Source: CAZIWJ01 sp964542855 (lineage in GTDB: Bacteria > Bacteroidota > Bacteroidia > Cytophagales > Cyclobacteriaceae). Taken from it: a stretch of DNA of 7,871 nucleotides. Positions 1 through 7,569 of the stretch are shown here, piece by piece. The notes below the pieces were generated by a model. That model was not told the origin of the DNA and did no database searches. It worked only from the letters and a program-made list of their open reading frames with translations. Position 1 is the first letter of the stretch. The number at the start of each line of letters is the position of its first letter. A program made the translations under genes and the position numbers. The DNA is taken from NCBI GenBank assembly GCA_964542855.1, contig CAZIWJ010000170.1:1-7871 (forward strand). Reading direction: 5' to 3'.

Positions 1-40
1 GGCTTGAAATAGTGCAATTCATTGTATTAACTGGTTTAAG

Positions 41-285
41 CTAACAGCAACCGGGCTTGTTGTGTACGGTATTACGCTGCCTAATAACGTACCATTTACG
101 CTTTTTCGCATCCGGTACAGGCGCGTAAGTAGTACCAGAAAAAGCAGGCAGTTTGTCGAATTTCGCTAAAGGCTTCTCTATTGTAGTTTCTTTAATAAAA
201 AACCCTCTTTGAAGTGGTAAATGTAATCGTTCCAGGCATGTAACGGAACACCCGGGGCCAACGAATTATTTACCTTCTCACGCAT
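41..285 (-). pseudogene. possible short minus-strand gene interrupted by a one-base slip (uncertain)
   Basis: Two minus-strand frames overlap here. The first is open from 360 down to a TAG at 178-180; its only ATG is at 285, giving 35 residues that begin MREKVNNSLAPGVPLHAWND. The second is open from 265 down to a TAG at 41-43 (74 codons, no ATG) and includes KLPAFSGTTYAPVPDAKKRK. They can be joined at a run of six T on the minus strand (A run at 197-202): one extra T would give a continuous product of about 81 residues from the ATG at 285. The joined sequence is hydrophilic and protein-like in composition, with no membrane segment. I recognise no family or motif. It could be a decayed gene, a sequencing error in a homopolymer, or chance open frames in an intergenic region. 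The pyrG promoter lies within the upstream extension of the first frame, which argues against a longer functional gene. Confidence 0.2.
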
Positions 286-321
286 TTCTCTTATAAACGC
301 TTCATAATTCCACAGAATACT

Positions 322-329
322 TAACTTTG
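322..329 (+). promoter_or_regulatory. pyrG promoter, Bacteroidota-type -7 element
   Basis: TAACTTTG matches the Bacteroidota sigma-ABfr -7 consensus TAnnTTTG exactly and is followed by CACC, a context often seen at such promoters. It lies 51 bases before the pyrG ATG, so transcription would start at roughly 335-337 and leave a leader of about 43 bases. The -33 element (TTG-like) is poor: only TTC at about 301-303 falls at the expected distance. I see no attenuator hairpin in the leader. As no other good promoter appears between the downstream genes, this may drive the whole cluster (inference). Confidence 0.6.
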
Positions 330-379
330 CACCCCGTAAACGACTTTCACGATCCTGATTTTACTTCTTAGCATCACTT

Positions 380-2005
380 ATGGCAGTTAAGTATATTTTT
401 GTTACGGGTGGGGTTACCTCATCATTAGGAAAGGGTATTGTATCAGCATCACTGGGAAAGCTGCTCCAGGCCAGGGGCTACAAGGTAACTATACAGAAGT
501 TCGATCCCTACATCAACATCGATCCGGGCACCATGAACCCTTACGAACATGGGGAATGCTACGTAACCGACGACGGGGCGGAAACTGATCTGGACCTGGG
601 CCACTACGAGCGGTTCCTGAACGTGCGTACCTCGCAAGCTAACAACGTAACCACCGGCCGTATCTACTACAACGTAATTACCAAGGAACGGGAAGGAAAA
701 TACCTGGGCAAAACCGTACAGGTTGTTCCGCATATCACCGATGAAATAAAGTACCACTTCTTTAAACTCGGGGAAACCGGGAATTACGACGTGGTGATTT
801 CCGAAATTGGCGGTACTGTAGGCGATATTGAGTCGCTTCCTTTTCTCGAAGCGGTACGACAAGCCTGCTGGGAACTGGGATCGAACAACTACGTAGTGCT
901 GCACCTTACGCTTATTCCCTACCTGGCCAGTGCAGGGGAATTGAAAACCAAACCCACCCAGCATTCCGTACAGCGGCTGCAGGAAGTGGGGCTGCAACCC
1001 GATATCCTGGTTTGCCGGGCCGAACGGCACATCCCGCACGAAATCCGCCGCAAAGTAGCGCTGTTCTGTAACGTAAACATTAATTCGGTAATTGAGTCGA
1101 TCGATGCCGATACCATTTATGATGTGCCGTTGCTGATGCGCAAAGAAAAACTCGACGAGCGGGTGCTGGCCAAGTTTAAACTACCAACCAGTACCGAACC
1201 CGATATTACCGCCTGGAAGGAATTCCTGGGCCGGCTAAAAAACCCGCTGAACGAGGTGAGGATAGGGTTGCTCGGTAAATACGTGGAATTGCCCGATGCT
1301 TATAAATCTATTACCGAAGCGTTCATTCACGCCGGGGCTGAAAAAGAATGCCTGGTTAGGCTGGAATGGTTTCATACCGAAAAGCTCGATGAAGACAATA
1401 TAAGCGATCGGCTCGCGGAACTCGATGGTATCCTGGTGGCACCCGGTTTCGGGGAACGGGGAATAGCCGGTAAAATTGCCGCTGCCCGGTACGCCCGGGA
1501 AAACGACGTACCGTTTTTCGGAATTTGCCTGGGCATGCAGTGCGCCATGGTGGAATTTGCCCAAAATGTGCTTCAACTAACTGGAGCCACTTCTACCGAA
1601 ATAGACCCTTCTACCCAGCATCCCGTAATCGATATCATGGAAGATCAGAAAAATTTAACCGATATGGGTGGTACCATGCGACTGGGCGCGTATACTTGCG
1701 AACTAAAAAAGAATAGCCTGGCTTATAATTGCTACAATAAGAAAAAAAGTATACAGGAGCGCCACCGCCATCGTTACGAATTTAATAATCATTACCTGGA
1801 GGCATTCGAGAAAGCAGGCATGGTGGCCAGTGGGAAAAATCCCGACAACCAACTGGTAGAAATTGTTGAATACAAAAACCACCCGTGGTACCTGGGAACC
1901 CAGTTTCACCCGGAATTAAAAAGCACAGCCCTTACTCCTCACCCTTTATTTGTTAATTTTGTAGCCGCAGCGCTCAAGTTTAAAAAAGAGAAAAAAGACA
2001 GTTAG
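380..2005 (+). CDS. pyrG: CTP synthase (glutamine-hydrolysing)
   Basis: Converts UTP to CTP using ATP and ammonia from glutamine, the last step of de novo pyrimidine nucleotide synthesis, in the cytoplasm. The 541 residues match the usual family length. The N-terminal synthase (amidoligase) domain covers about residues 1-270 and opens with the nucleotide-binding GGVTSSLGKGI loop at 10-20; the conserved block NIDPGTMNPYEHGE is at 46-59. A class I glutamine amidotransferase domain follows at about 293-535. Its nucleophile is Cys383 in FGICLGMQ, and the other triad members are His510 and Glu512 in GTQFHPE. All catalytic residues are present. The start is the first ATG, directly before the family's typical KYIFVTGG opening, and has no Shine-Dalgarno sequence, as is normal in Bacteroidota. 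The C-terminus ends in a Lys-rich tail. It is the first gene of the cluster, 29 bases ahead of yidC. Confidence 0.98.
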   Translation: MAVKYIFVTGGVTSSLGKGIVSASLGKLLQARGYKVTIQKFDPYINIDPGTMNPYEHGECYVTDDGAETDLDLGHYERFLNVRTSQANNVTTGRIYYNVITKEREGKYLGKTVQVVPHITDEIKYHFFKLGETGNYDVVISEIGGTVGDIESLPFLEAVRQACWELGSNNYVVLHLTLIPYLASAGELKTKPTQHSVQRLQEVGLQPDILVCRAERHIPHEIRRKVALFCNVNINSVIESIDADTIYDVPLLMRKEKLDERVLAKFKLPTSTEPDITAWKEFLGRLKNPLNEVRIGLLGKYVELPDAYKSITEAFIHAGAEKECLVRLEWFHTEKLDEDNISDRLAELDGILVAPGFGERGIAGKIAAARYARENDVPFFGICLGMQCAMVEFAQNVLQLTGATSTEIDPSTQHPVIDIMEDQKNLTDMGGTMRLGAYTCELKKNSLAYNCYNKKKSIQERHRHRYEFNNHYLEAFEKAGMVASGKNPDNQLVEIVEYKNHPWYLGTQFHPELKSTALTPHPLFVNFVAAALKFKKEKKDS

Positions 2006-2034
2006 CCACAAGGGCACGAAAATATGAGCAGATT

Positions 2035-3951
2035 ATGGATAAGAATCAAACGATAGGACTAGTACTAATCGCCCTGTTGCTGATAGGCTACTCGTACTTC
2101 TTCGCACCCACCCCGGGGCAGCCTCCCCAACCGGTTGCGGAAAACAGTACAACCACAACCCGGCCTTCCGATACGGCTGCCGTACAGCAACAACCAACCC
2201 TCCAGGCCGGGCCGGATCAGCAGCAAATCGATTCGCTGGAACAGGAACTGAAACGCCAGAAGTTCGGGGTGTTTGCCGGGGCAATGAACGGCACCGAGCA
2301 AACGTTTACCGTTGAAACCGAAAAGTTACGGGTTACCTTCAGTAACCGCGGAGGGGCTATTGAACAGGTTGAACTCAAAAACTATAAAACCTACTGGCAG
2401 GAGCCACTAGTCCTGTATAAACGCAACGACGAAAACAGTGAGTCGCTACTGGTGCAAATTCCAACCCGTACCATCGACCTGAAAAATTTCTACTTCCAAA
2501 CGGCCAGTTCCTCCGCCACGGTTGGCGCCAACGATTCCCTGCAGGTGGTTTTCAGCCTGGACCTGCCCGATGGCAGTACCATTAAGCAGCAGTACAAACT
2601 GTTTGGCGATAAATTCCGGATCAACTACAACCTGCAAGGGCAGCAACTGGGCAGCACACTGGCCAGCAATCGCATGGTATACACCTGGAAAAAGCGACAG
2701 GAGTTGTTTGAAAATGATATTGACGAATCGCGCCGTCGCAGCAGCCTGAATTACCACACCGTTAGCGACGAAGGAGATAACATCAGCCCGGGCAGTGATA
2801 TGGATGAAGAACTGCTAACCACCCCGGTGAAGTGGCTGAGCATGAAGCAGCGCTTCTTTTCCAGTGCCGTAATTGCTGAAACCCGTTTCGATAGTGCCTA
2901 CGTGTACGCACAGGTGCCGGAAAACGATGAAAAAACGGTCCGAAACGTACGCATCCGGGCCAACCTGTCGGCAGCAAGCCTCAACAACATGAATGCCGGG
3001 TTTACCTATTACTTCGGGCCCAACGAGTATAACCTGATGAAGGGAATTGCTCCCGGTTTCGAGGAAAACGTATATTTTGGTTACCCGATCATTGAACTCT
3101 TTGGTAAGTACCTGGTGTACCCGGTATTTAACTTCCTTGAAAATTATATTGGCAACTACGGGATCATCATCATTATCCTGGTGGTGCTGATTCGTATCCT
3201 GCTTTCCCCGCTTACTTACCGCTCGTACATGTCGATGGCCAAAACAAAGGTGCTGAAGCCCGAAATGGATGAACTGAAGGAAAAGTATGGCGACGACCAG
3301 CAGAAAATCCAGTCGGAAACCATGAAACTGTACCAGAAGGTAGGGGTAAACCCGATCAGTGGCTGTATTCCCCTGCTCCTGCAAATGCCTTTCCTGCTGG
3401 CCATGTTCCAGTTTTTTCCCAATGCCATTGCCTTTCGGCAGGAAGGATTCCTGTGGGCCGAAGACTTGTCTACCTACGATTCTATCTTCAGCCTGCCGTT
3501 TACCATCCCGGCTTATGGCGACCACGTGAGTTTGTTTACCATCCTCATGACTGCTTCCACAATTCTTACCGTGCAGTTTAACAGCCAGGCCGCCACCGTG
3601 CAGGGCCCTATGAAGAGTATCCAGTATTTTATGCCCCTGATCTTTATGTTTGTACTGAACTCCTTTCCTGCAGCGTTAAACTTCTACTACCTGATTTCCA
3701 ACATCACTACGTTCGGGCAGCAGCAAATTATTAAGCGGTTTGTAGACGACGAGAAAATCAGGAAGATCCTGGAGGAAAACAAGAAGCGGAACAAGAACAA
3801 AAAGAAATCGAAGTTCCAGTTACGCCTCGAGGAGGCCATGAAAGCCGGGGAACAGGCCCAGGCCAATAAACAGGCAAAGAATACTAACAACAATAATAAC
3901 AACAACAAACAGCAGAACCGTCAGCCTAGTAAACGAAGAGGGCGGCGGTAA
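2035..3951 (+). CDS. yidC: membrane protein insertase YidC
   Basis: Inserts and folds inner-membrane proteins, alone or with SecYEG. The 638 residues have the layout of Gram-negative YidC: an N-terminal helix at about 6-24 without a lipobox, a low-complexity linker, a large periplasmic P1 domain at about 80-340, then the conserved 60KD_IMP/Oxa1 core at about 350-570. The core contains the groove arginine Arg387 in LVVLIRILLSP, a charged cytoplasmic hairpin (about 402-437), the GVNPISGCIPLLLQMPF signature at 437-453, and the final helices up to about 560. After the core comes a strongly basic, Asn-rich tail (about 570-638) ending KRRGRR. This resembles the ribosome-binding tails of Oxa1 and some YidC proteins by composition only. 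The start ATG lies just before the first helix. An ATG at 2024 is in another frame. Its stop is 3 bases before ftsX. Confidence 0.97.
   Translation: MDKNQTIGLVLIALLLIGYSYFFAPTPGQPPQPVAENSTTTTRPSDTAAVQQQPTLQAGPDQQQIDSLEQELKRQKFGVFAGAMNGTEQTFTVETEKLRVTFSNRGGAIEQVELKNYKTYWQEPLVLYKRNDENSESLLVQIPTRTIDLKNFYFQTASSSATVGANDSLQVVFSLDLPDGSTIKQQYKLFGDKFRINYNLQGQQLGSTLASNRMVYTWKKRQELFENDIDESRRRSSLNYHTVSDEGDNISPGSDMDEELLTTPVKWLSMKQRFFSSAVIAETRFDSAYVYAQVPENDEKTVRNVRIRANLSAASLNNMNAGFTYYFGPNEYNLMKGIAPGFEENVYFGYPIIELFGKYLVYPVFNFLENYIGNYGIIIIILVVLIRILLSPLTYRSYMSMAKTKVLKPEMDELKEKYGDDQQKIQSETMKLYQKVGVNPISGCIPLLLQMPFLLAMFQFFPNAIAFRQEGFLWAEDLSTYDSIFSLPFTIPAYGDHVSLFTILMTASTILTVQFNSQAATVQGPMKSIQYFMPLIFMFVLNSFPAALNFYYLISNITTFGQQQIIKRFVDDEKIRKILEENKKRNKNKKKSKFQLRLEEAMKAGEQAQANKQAKNTNNNNNNNKQQNRQPSKRRGRR
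3886..3906 (+). repeat. AAY trinucleotide run coding seven Asn in the YidC tail
   Basis: Seven consecutive Asn codons (a mix of AAC and AAT) lie inside the yidC C-terminal tail, flanked by Lys and Gln codons. Mixed codons make it an imperfect microsatellite, less slippery than a pure one. Changes in unit number would stay in frame and only lengthen or shorten the hydrophilic tail. Confidence 0.8.
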
Positions 3952-3954
3952 TTT

Positions 3955-4857
3955 ATGGACAGCAGGATTCCAAAAAAATATCGCCAAAAGAAAAACCTTG
4001 GCAGCTATCCTTACCTGAGTGTGGTATTCAGTATTACCCTTGCTCTGCTGGTTATTGGCTTGTTCGGCCTGTTACTGGTACATGCTAACCGGCTGAGCGA
4101 CGTTATCCGGGAGAACGTGGAAATTCAGGTGTACTTAAACCAAAGCGTAAATAACAACGAACGGGTACAGCTCATGCGTATTTTGGGCGAAAAGCCTTAC
4201 GTAAGCCGGCAAAACGACCAGCCCCAGATTAGTTTCATTTCCAGGGAAGAAGCTGCAGAAAAGTTTATCGAGGAAACCGGCGAGGATTTTACCGAGTTCC
4301 TGGGCGATAATCCGCTTCGCGACGCTTTCCTGCTGAAAATTAATGCCGGGTACTACAAGAAAGATAAACTAGCCGAACTGAGCGATGAAATTGAAGGTAT
4401 GAGGGGCGTGTACGAGGTTACCTACGTGGAAAGCCTGGTCGATGCTATTAACAAAAATGTAACCCGCCTCGGCCTCATCCTGGGATCGTTTGCGGTGCTA
4501 CTCATTATTATTGTATCGGTGCTAATCGATAATACCATCCGGCTGGCCCTGTTCTCGCAGCGGTTCTTAATCCGCAGCATGCAACTGGTTGGGGCTACTT
4601 CCGGGTTTATTCAAAAGCCCTTTCTCCGCCGCTCCCTGCTACACGGAATTGCCGGCGGGGCCATCACCTCTGCTTTACTGGCCGCACTGTTGTACTATGC
4701 GAACCTGTATATCCCGGAACTTACCCGCCTGCAGAGGGAAGAGGAAATAGCCATTATCTTTCTGGCTACCCTCATATTCGGCGGCCTGCTGGGTGTGTTA
4801 AGCACCTACCGGGCGGTGAGAAAATATTTAAAAATGTCTTTAGACGATCTGTATTAA
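3955..4857 (+). CDS. ftsX: cell division protein FtsX (ABC-transporter-like permease subunit)
   Basis: FtsX pairs with the ATPase FtsE to relay ATP hydrolysis to periplasmic cell-wall hydrolases at the division site; it is not known to transport a substrate. The 300 residues show the standard four-helix layout: a short basic cytoplasmic N-terminus, TM1 at about 20-43, an extracytoplasmic domain at about 50-165 (with VYLNQ at 59-63 and ISREEA at 95-100), TM2 at about 172-194, TM3 at about 227-250 and TM4 at about 264-285. The cytoplasmic loop after TM2 carries the family signature around NTIRLALFSQRFLIRSMQLV (193-212), followed by GAT. The C-terminus KMSLDDLY resembles those of Bacteroidota homologues. 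ftsE is not beside it, which is common in this phylum and unlike E. coli ftsYEX. The ATG is 3 bases after the yidC stop, suggesting translational coupling. Confidence 0.95.
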   Translation: MDSRIPKKYRQKKNLGSYPYLSVVFSITLALLVIGLFGLLLVHANRLSDVIRENVEIQVYLNQSVNNNERVQLMRILGEKPYVSRQNDQPQISFISREEAAEKFIEETGEDFTEFLGDNPLRDAFLLKINAGYYKKDKLAELSDEIEGMRGVYEVTYVESLVDAINKNVTRLGLILGSFAVLLIIIVSVLIDNTIRLALFSQRFLIRSMQLVGATSGFIQKPFLRRSLLHGIAGGAITSALLAALLYYANLYIPELTRLQREEEIAIIFLATLIFGGLLGVLSTYRAVRKYLKMSLDDLY

Positions 4858-4867
4858 ACCAGTGTAT

Positions 4868-5083
4868 ATGTCAGCTAATAACGAATTACCTTTCGGAAAG
4901 AAAAACTACATTATTATGGGGGTTGGCATCGCCCTGCTGATTATCGGTTTCTACGTCATGACGCTGGATACCGAACCGTACGGTTTTGGTGCTTTGGGAA
5001 TTACGGTAGGCCCCATCATCGTTATGCTGGGCTTTGCGGTTGAGTTTGTAGCCATCCTTTCCAAGCCCTCTAACAAGGAATGA
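4868..5083 (+). CDS. DUF3098 family small membrane protein
   Basis: A 71-residue protein with two predicted membrane helices, about residues 14-32 and 46-64. The short loop between them (about 33-45) is Gly-rich and mildly acidic. The N-terminal LPFGKKNY at 7-14 and the second-helix pattern GPIIVMLGFAVEFVAIL at 48-64 are what I recognise as DUF3098. The function of the family is unknown. I prefer the ATG at 4868 over the in-frame GTG at 4862, because it is the standard start and two residues before it add nothing recognisable. It begins 10 bases after ftsX, and its TGA overlaps the uppP start codon as ATGA (5080-5083), so its translation is probably coupled to uppP. This placement suggests, without proving, a role linked to FtsX or to undecaprenyl phosphate recycling. 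Confidence 0.85.
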   Translation: MSANNELPFGKKNYIIMGVGIALLIIGFYVMTLDTEPYGFGALGITVGPIIVMLGFAVEFVAILSKPSNKE

Positions 5084-5883
5084 ACATTATCGAAGCCATC
5101 ATCCTGGGAATTATCCAGGGGCTAACGGAGTTTCTGCCGGTTAGCAGCAGCGGGCACATTGAACTGGGAGTAGCCCTTTTGGGTGTGGAAACCACCGACA
5201 ATCTGCTGTTTTCCGTGGTGGTGCATGCCGCAACTGCGCTAAGTACTGTTGTTATTTTCCGGAATGATATTGCCGGTATTATCAGGGGGCTGTTCAGCCT
5301 GCAACTGAATGATTCGTGGCTGTTTGCCTTTAAGATTATTCTTTCCATGATCCCGGCTGCGCTGGTAGGCTTTACCCTGAAAAACCAGATTGAAGGCCTG
5401 TTCGGGGGAAATGTTCTGCTGGTAGGCTTTATGCTTTTATTTACCGGTTTCCTGCTCACCCTCACTTACTGGGCGAAATCGCAAAAAGGTTTGGTTACCC
5501 CTCCCAGGGCACTGGTTATTGGTATTGCCCAGGCCGTGGCCATTTTACCCGGTATATCCCGGTCTGGGGCTACCATCTCTGTTGCACTGCTAATGAACGT
5601 AAACAAGGAAGAAGCCGCCCGCTTTTCGTTCCTAATGGTGCTGCCCGTTATCCTGGGGGCCAGCCTGAAAGAATACCTGGATTATACCGAACAGGTTGCC
5701 GTTACTGGTTCGGGCGGAATTGGGGCGTTGGCCCTTATTAGTGGGTTTACGGCCTCTTTCGTATCAGGATTACTGGCCTGCCAGTGGATGTTGAGTATTG
5801 TGAAGAAGGGAAAGCTGATTTATTTTGCTTATTACTGCTTTGCAGTGGGTACCCTGGCTATAATTAGTGCAATATGGATGTAG
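5080..5883 (+). CDS. uppP: undecaprenyl-diphosphate phosphatase (BacA/UppP family)
   Basis: Removes a phosphate from undecaprenyl diphosphate at the periplasmic face, regenerating the lipid carrier for peptidoglycan and other envelope glycans. The family also underlies bacitracin resistance when overproduced. The protein has 267 residues, the normal size, and is hydrophobic throughout. Both active-site motifs are intact: the (E/Q)xxxE motif as Gln13-Gly-Leu-Thr-Glu17 followed by FLPVSSSGH with His26, and PGISRSGAT at 157-165 with the key Arg161. The stretch VVVHAATALSTVV (46-58) replaces the VVIQLGSILAVVV form of E. coli; I believe this is normal for Bacteroidota but could not check. The start ATG overlaps the preceding stop by four bases, and its own end overlaps truB by ten bases. 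Confidence 0.97.
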   Translation: MNIIEAIILGIIQGLTEFLPVSSSGHIELGVALLGVETTDNLLFSVVVHAATALSTVVIFRNDIAGIIRGLFSLQLNDSWLFAFKIILSMIPAALVGFTLKNQIEGLFGGNVLLVGFMLLFTGFLLTLTYWAKSQKGLVTPPRALVIGIAQAVAILPGISRSGATISVALLMNVNKEEAARFSFLMVLPVILGASLKEYLDYTEQVAVTGSGGIGALALISGFTASFVSGLLACQWMLSIVKKGKLIYFAYYCFAVGTLAIISAIWM

Positions 5884-6596
5884 AAGATGTAATTACCCGT
5901 ACTTCCGGCCATCAGGGGTTAACAGCGGAAGACTTTCTGGCCGGCAAGGTCCTGCTCATCGATAAACCGTACGAATGGACTTCCTTCGACGTGGTAAAGA
6001 AAATCCGTAACCGGCTTAAAATTAAGAAAATTGGTCATGCCGGAACGCTCGACCCCCTGGCCACCGGGCTGCTTATTTTGTGTACCGGAAAAAAAACCAA
6101 ACAAATAGAAGCTATTCAGCAGTTACAAAAGCAGTATACCGGTACCATGGAACTGGGCAAAGTAACTCCCTCTTACGACCTGGAAACTCCGGTAGAGGAA
6201 GTTGCCAACCCGTTTCACCTGCAGGAAACTGAATTACAGCAAACCTTACAGCAGTTTACGGGCAGGGTTACCCAGGTACCACCGGTTTATTCGGCGGTAA
6301 AAGTGGAAGGAAAGCGGGCTTACGACCATGCCCGGAAAGGTACAGATGTAAAACTGAAGGCAAGGGAAGTTCAAATCGATCAGTTCAACCTGACTGATAT
6401 TGAAATACCAGAAGCTGGTTTTGCGGTAACCTGTAGTAAAGGAACTTACATTCGCAGCCTTATTCATGACTTCGGACAGGAAGTGGGTGTAGGCGCTTAT
6501 TTAAGTAGTTTGAGGAGAACTGCAATTGGGCCTTTTTCCGTTGAGGAAGCGTATACCCCGAATGATTTCTTAACGGCTGTCGTTCAGCCCAGGTAA
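5874..6596 (+). CDS. truB: tRNA pseudouridine-55 synthase TruB
   Basis: Isomerises U55 in the T-loop of tRNAs to pseudouridine. The catalytic Asp60 lies in GHAGTLDPLATG (54-65). Other family blocks are VLLIDKPYEWTSFDVV (26-41), the KQYTG motif (125-129 by rough count), PPVYSAVKVEGKRAYDHAR and CSKGTYIRSLIHDFG with its conserved Arg. At 240 residues it is shorter than E. coli TruB (314) and lacks room for a full C-terminal PUA domain, as in many Bacteroidota homologues. About 24 residues precede the conserved core. The start at 5874 is secure: no other ATG, GTG or TTG occurs in frame before the core, and an in-frame TAG lies immediately upstream. It overlaps the end of uppP by ten bases. Confidence 0.96.
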   Translation: MDVEDVITRTSGHQGLTAEDFLAGKVLLIDKPYEWTSFDVVKKIRNRLKIKKIGHAGTLDPLATGLLILCTGKKTKQIEAIQQLQKQYTGTMELGKVTPSYDLETPVEEVANPFHLQETELQQTLQQFTGRVTQVPPVYSAVKVEGKRAYDHARKGTDVKLKAREVQIDQFNLTDIEIPEAGFAVTCSKGTYIRSLIHDFGQEVGVGAYLSSLRRTAIGPFSVEEAYTPNDFLTAVVQPR

Positions 6597-6609
6597 TGCC
6601 AAACTAATT

Positions 6610-7557
6610 ATGAAAATTCATCAGGGTGAGTCACCAATAAAACCGGAACATTTCAACAAGCCCAACCGGGCAGTGGTTACCAGCGGTACGTTCGATGGTG
6701 TGCACATCGGGCACCAGAAAATCCTGAACCGGGTTATTGAACTGGCCCGCGAAACTGACGGAGAATCGGTGGTGCTTACTTACTGGCCGCACCCCCGAAT
6801 GGTACTGAAACCCGGTAACCACGGGCTGAAACTGTTATCTACTTTTAATGAAAAGGCAGCGTTGCTGGAAAGCGCCGGCATCGACCACCTGATACGGATT
6901 CCGTTTACTGAAGACTTTTCCCGGCTTACCTCGGAAGAATTCGTTCGTAGAATATTAATTAATAGCCTTGGAACCCGCTACCTGGTTATTGGCTACGATC
7001 ATCGCTTCGGTAAAAACCGGGAGGGTGGCCTGGAACATTTACAGCAGAACCAGGAAGCTTACGGGTTTGAAGTTGAGGAAATTCCCCGCCAGGATATTGA
7101 CGACATTGGCGTAAGTTCGACCAAGATTCGTAATGCACTGGAAAATGGCGACATTGAAACCGCTAATTCTTACCTGAACCGCTCCTACAGCCTTACCGGC
7201 AAGGTAGTGAAAGGGCAACAGAACGGAAGAAATATTGGCTTTCCTACGGCTAATGTTCACATTGCCGAAGACTATAAATTAATTCCCGCCGATGGGTCGT
7301 ATGCAGCATGGGCGGTAGTAAACGGAAAACCCCACGGTGCTATGATGAACATCGGGGTGCGCCCAACCGTGGGCGACGGTAAAAGAACGGTGGAAACCCA
7401 CATCTTCGGTTTCTCCGAAAACCTTTATGGCGAAGAGGTAACGCTGCAACTGGTGGCCCCACTTCGGCCCGAAATGAAATTTAATAGCCTGGAGCACCTG
7501 GCCAGCCAGTTAACAGAAGATAAAGAAAAAGCAAGGGCACTGCTTGGATTAACCTGA
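6610..7557 (+). CDS. ribF: bifunctional riboflavin kinase / FAD synthetase
   Basis: Makes FMN from riboflavin and then FAD from FMN, with ATP, in the cytoplasm. The 315 residues have the usual two-domain form. The N-terminal nucleotidyltransferase (FAD synthetase) domain, about 18-180, has GTFDGVHIGH (26-35) with the HxGH motif, YDHRFGKNR (129-137) and SSTKIR (169-174). The C-terminal flavokinase domain, about 190-310, has GFPTAN (210-215), where Thr and Asn bind Mg-ATP, NIGVRPTV (247-254) and Glu262 in VETHIFGF, the likely catalytic base. All key motifs are intact. It starts 13 bases after truB and ends in tandem in-frame stops, TGA TAA (7555-7560). I see no FMN riboswitch upstream, and the short gap leaves no room for one. 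Confidence 0.97.
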   Translation: MKIHQGESPIKPEHFNKPNRAVVTSGTFDGVHIGHQKILNRVIELARETDGESVVLTYWPHPRMVLKPGNHGLKLLSTFNEKAALLESAGIDHLIRIPFTEDFSRLTSEEFVRRILINSLGTRYLVIGYDHRFGKNREGGLEHLQQNQEAYGFEVEEIPRQDIDDIGVSSTKIRNALENGDIETANSYLNRSYSLTGKVVKGQQNGRNIGFPTANVHIAEDYKLIPADGSYAAWAVVNGKPHGAMMNIGVRPTVGDGKRTVETHIFGFSENLYGEEVTLQLVAPLRPEMKFNSLEHLASQLTEDKEKARALLGLT

Positions 7558-7569
7558 TAAAATACGACG

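Noticed and set aside
44..63. Small hairpin: ACAGCAA / TTGTTGT around a six-base loop
   Set aside because: Seven pairs including one G-T, no T tract on either side and an AT-rich stem; too weak to call a terminator.
8..169. Plus-strand open stretch of about 54 codons upstream of pyrG
   Set aside because: It has no start codon and is antisense to the more protein-like minus-strand frame; no family recognised.
391..402. TATATTTTTG resembling a second -7 promoter element just inside pyrG
   Set aside because: It encodes the conserved N-terminal YIFV of CTP synthase and has one base too many between TA and TTTG; a coding coincidence.
449..1039. Long minus-strand open frame (196 codons) opposite pyrG
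   Set aside because: It lies wholly inside a certain pyrG coding region, shows no recognisable motif, and is explained by the codon bias of the sense strand.
2006..2034. Gap between pyrG and yidC examined for a terminator or promoter
   Set aside because: The 29 bases contain neither an inverted repeat nor a TAnnTTTG element.
2815..3525. Long minus-strand open frame (236 codons) opposite yidC
   Set aside because: It is antisense to the conserved YidC core; the Val, His and Gln rich sequence is typical of a shadow frame, with no plausible domain.
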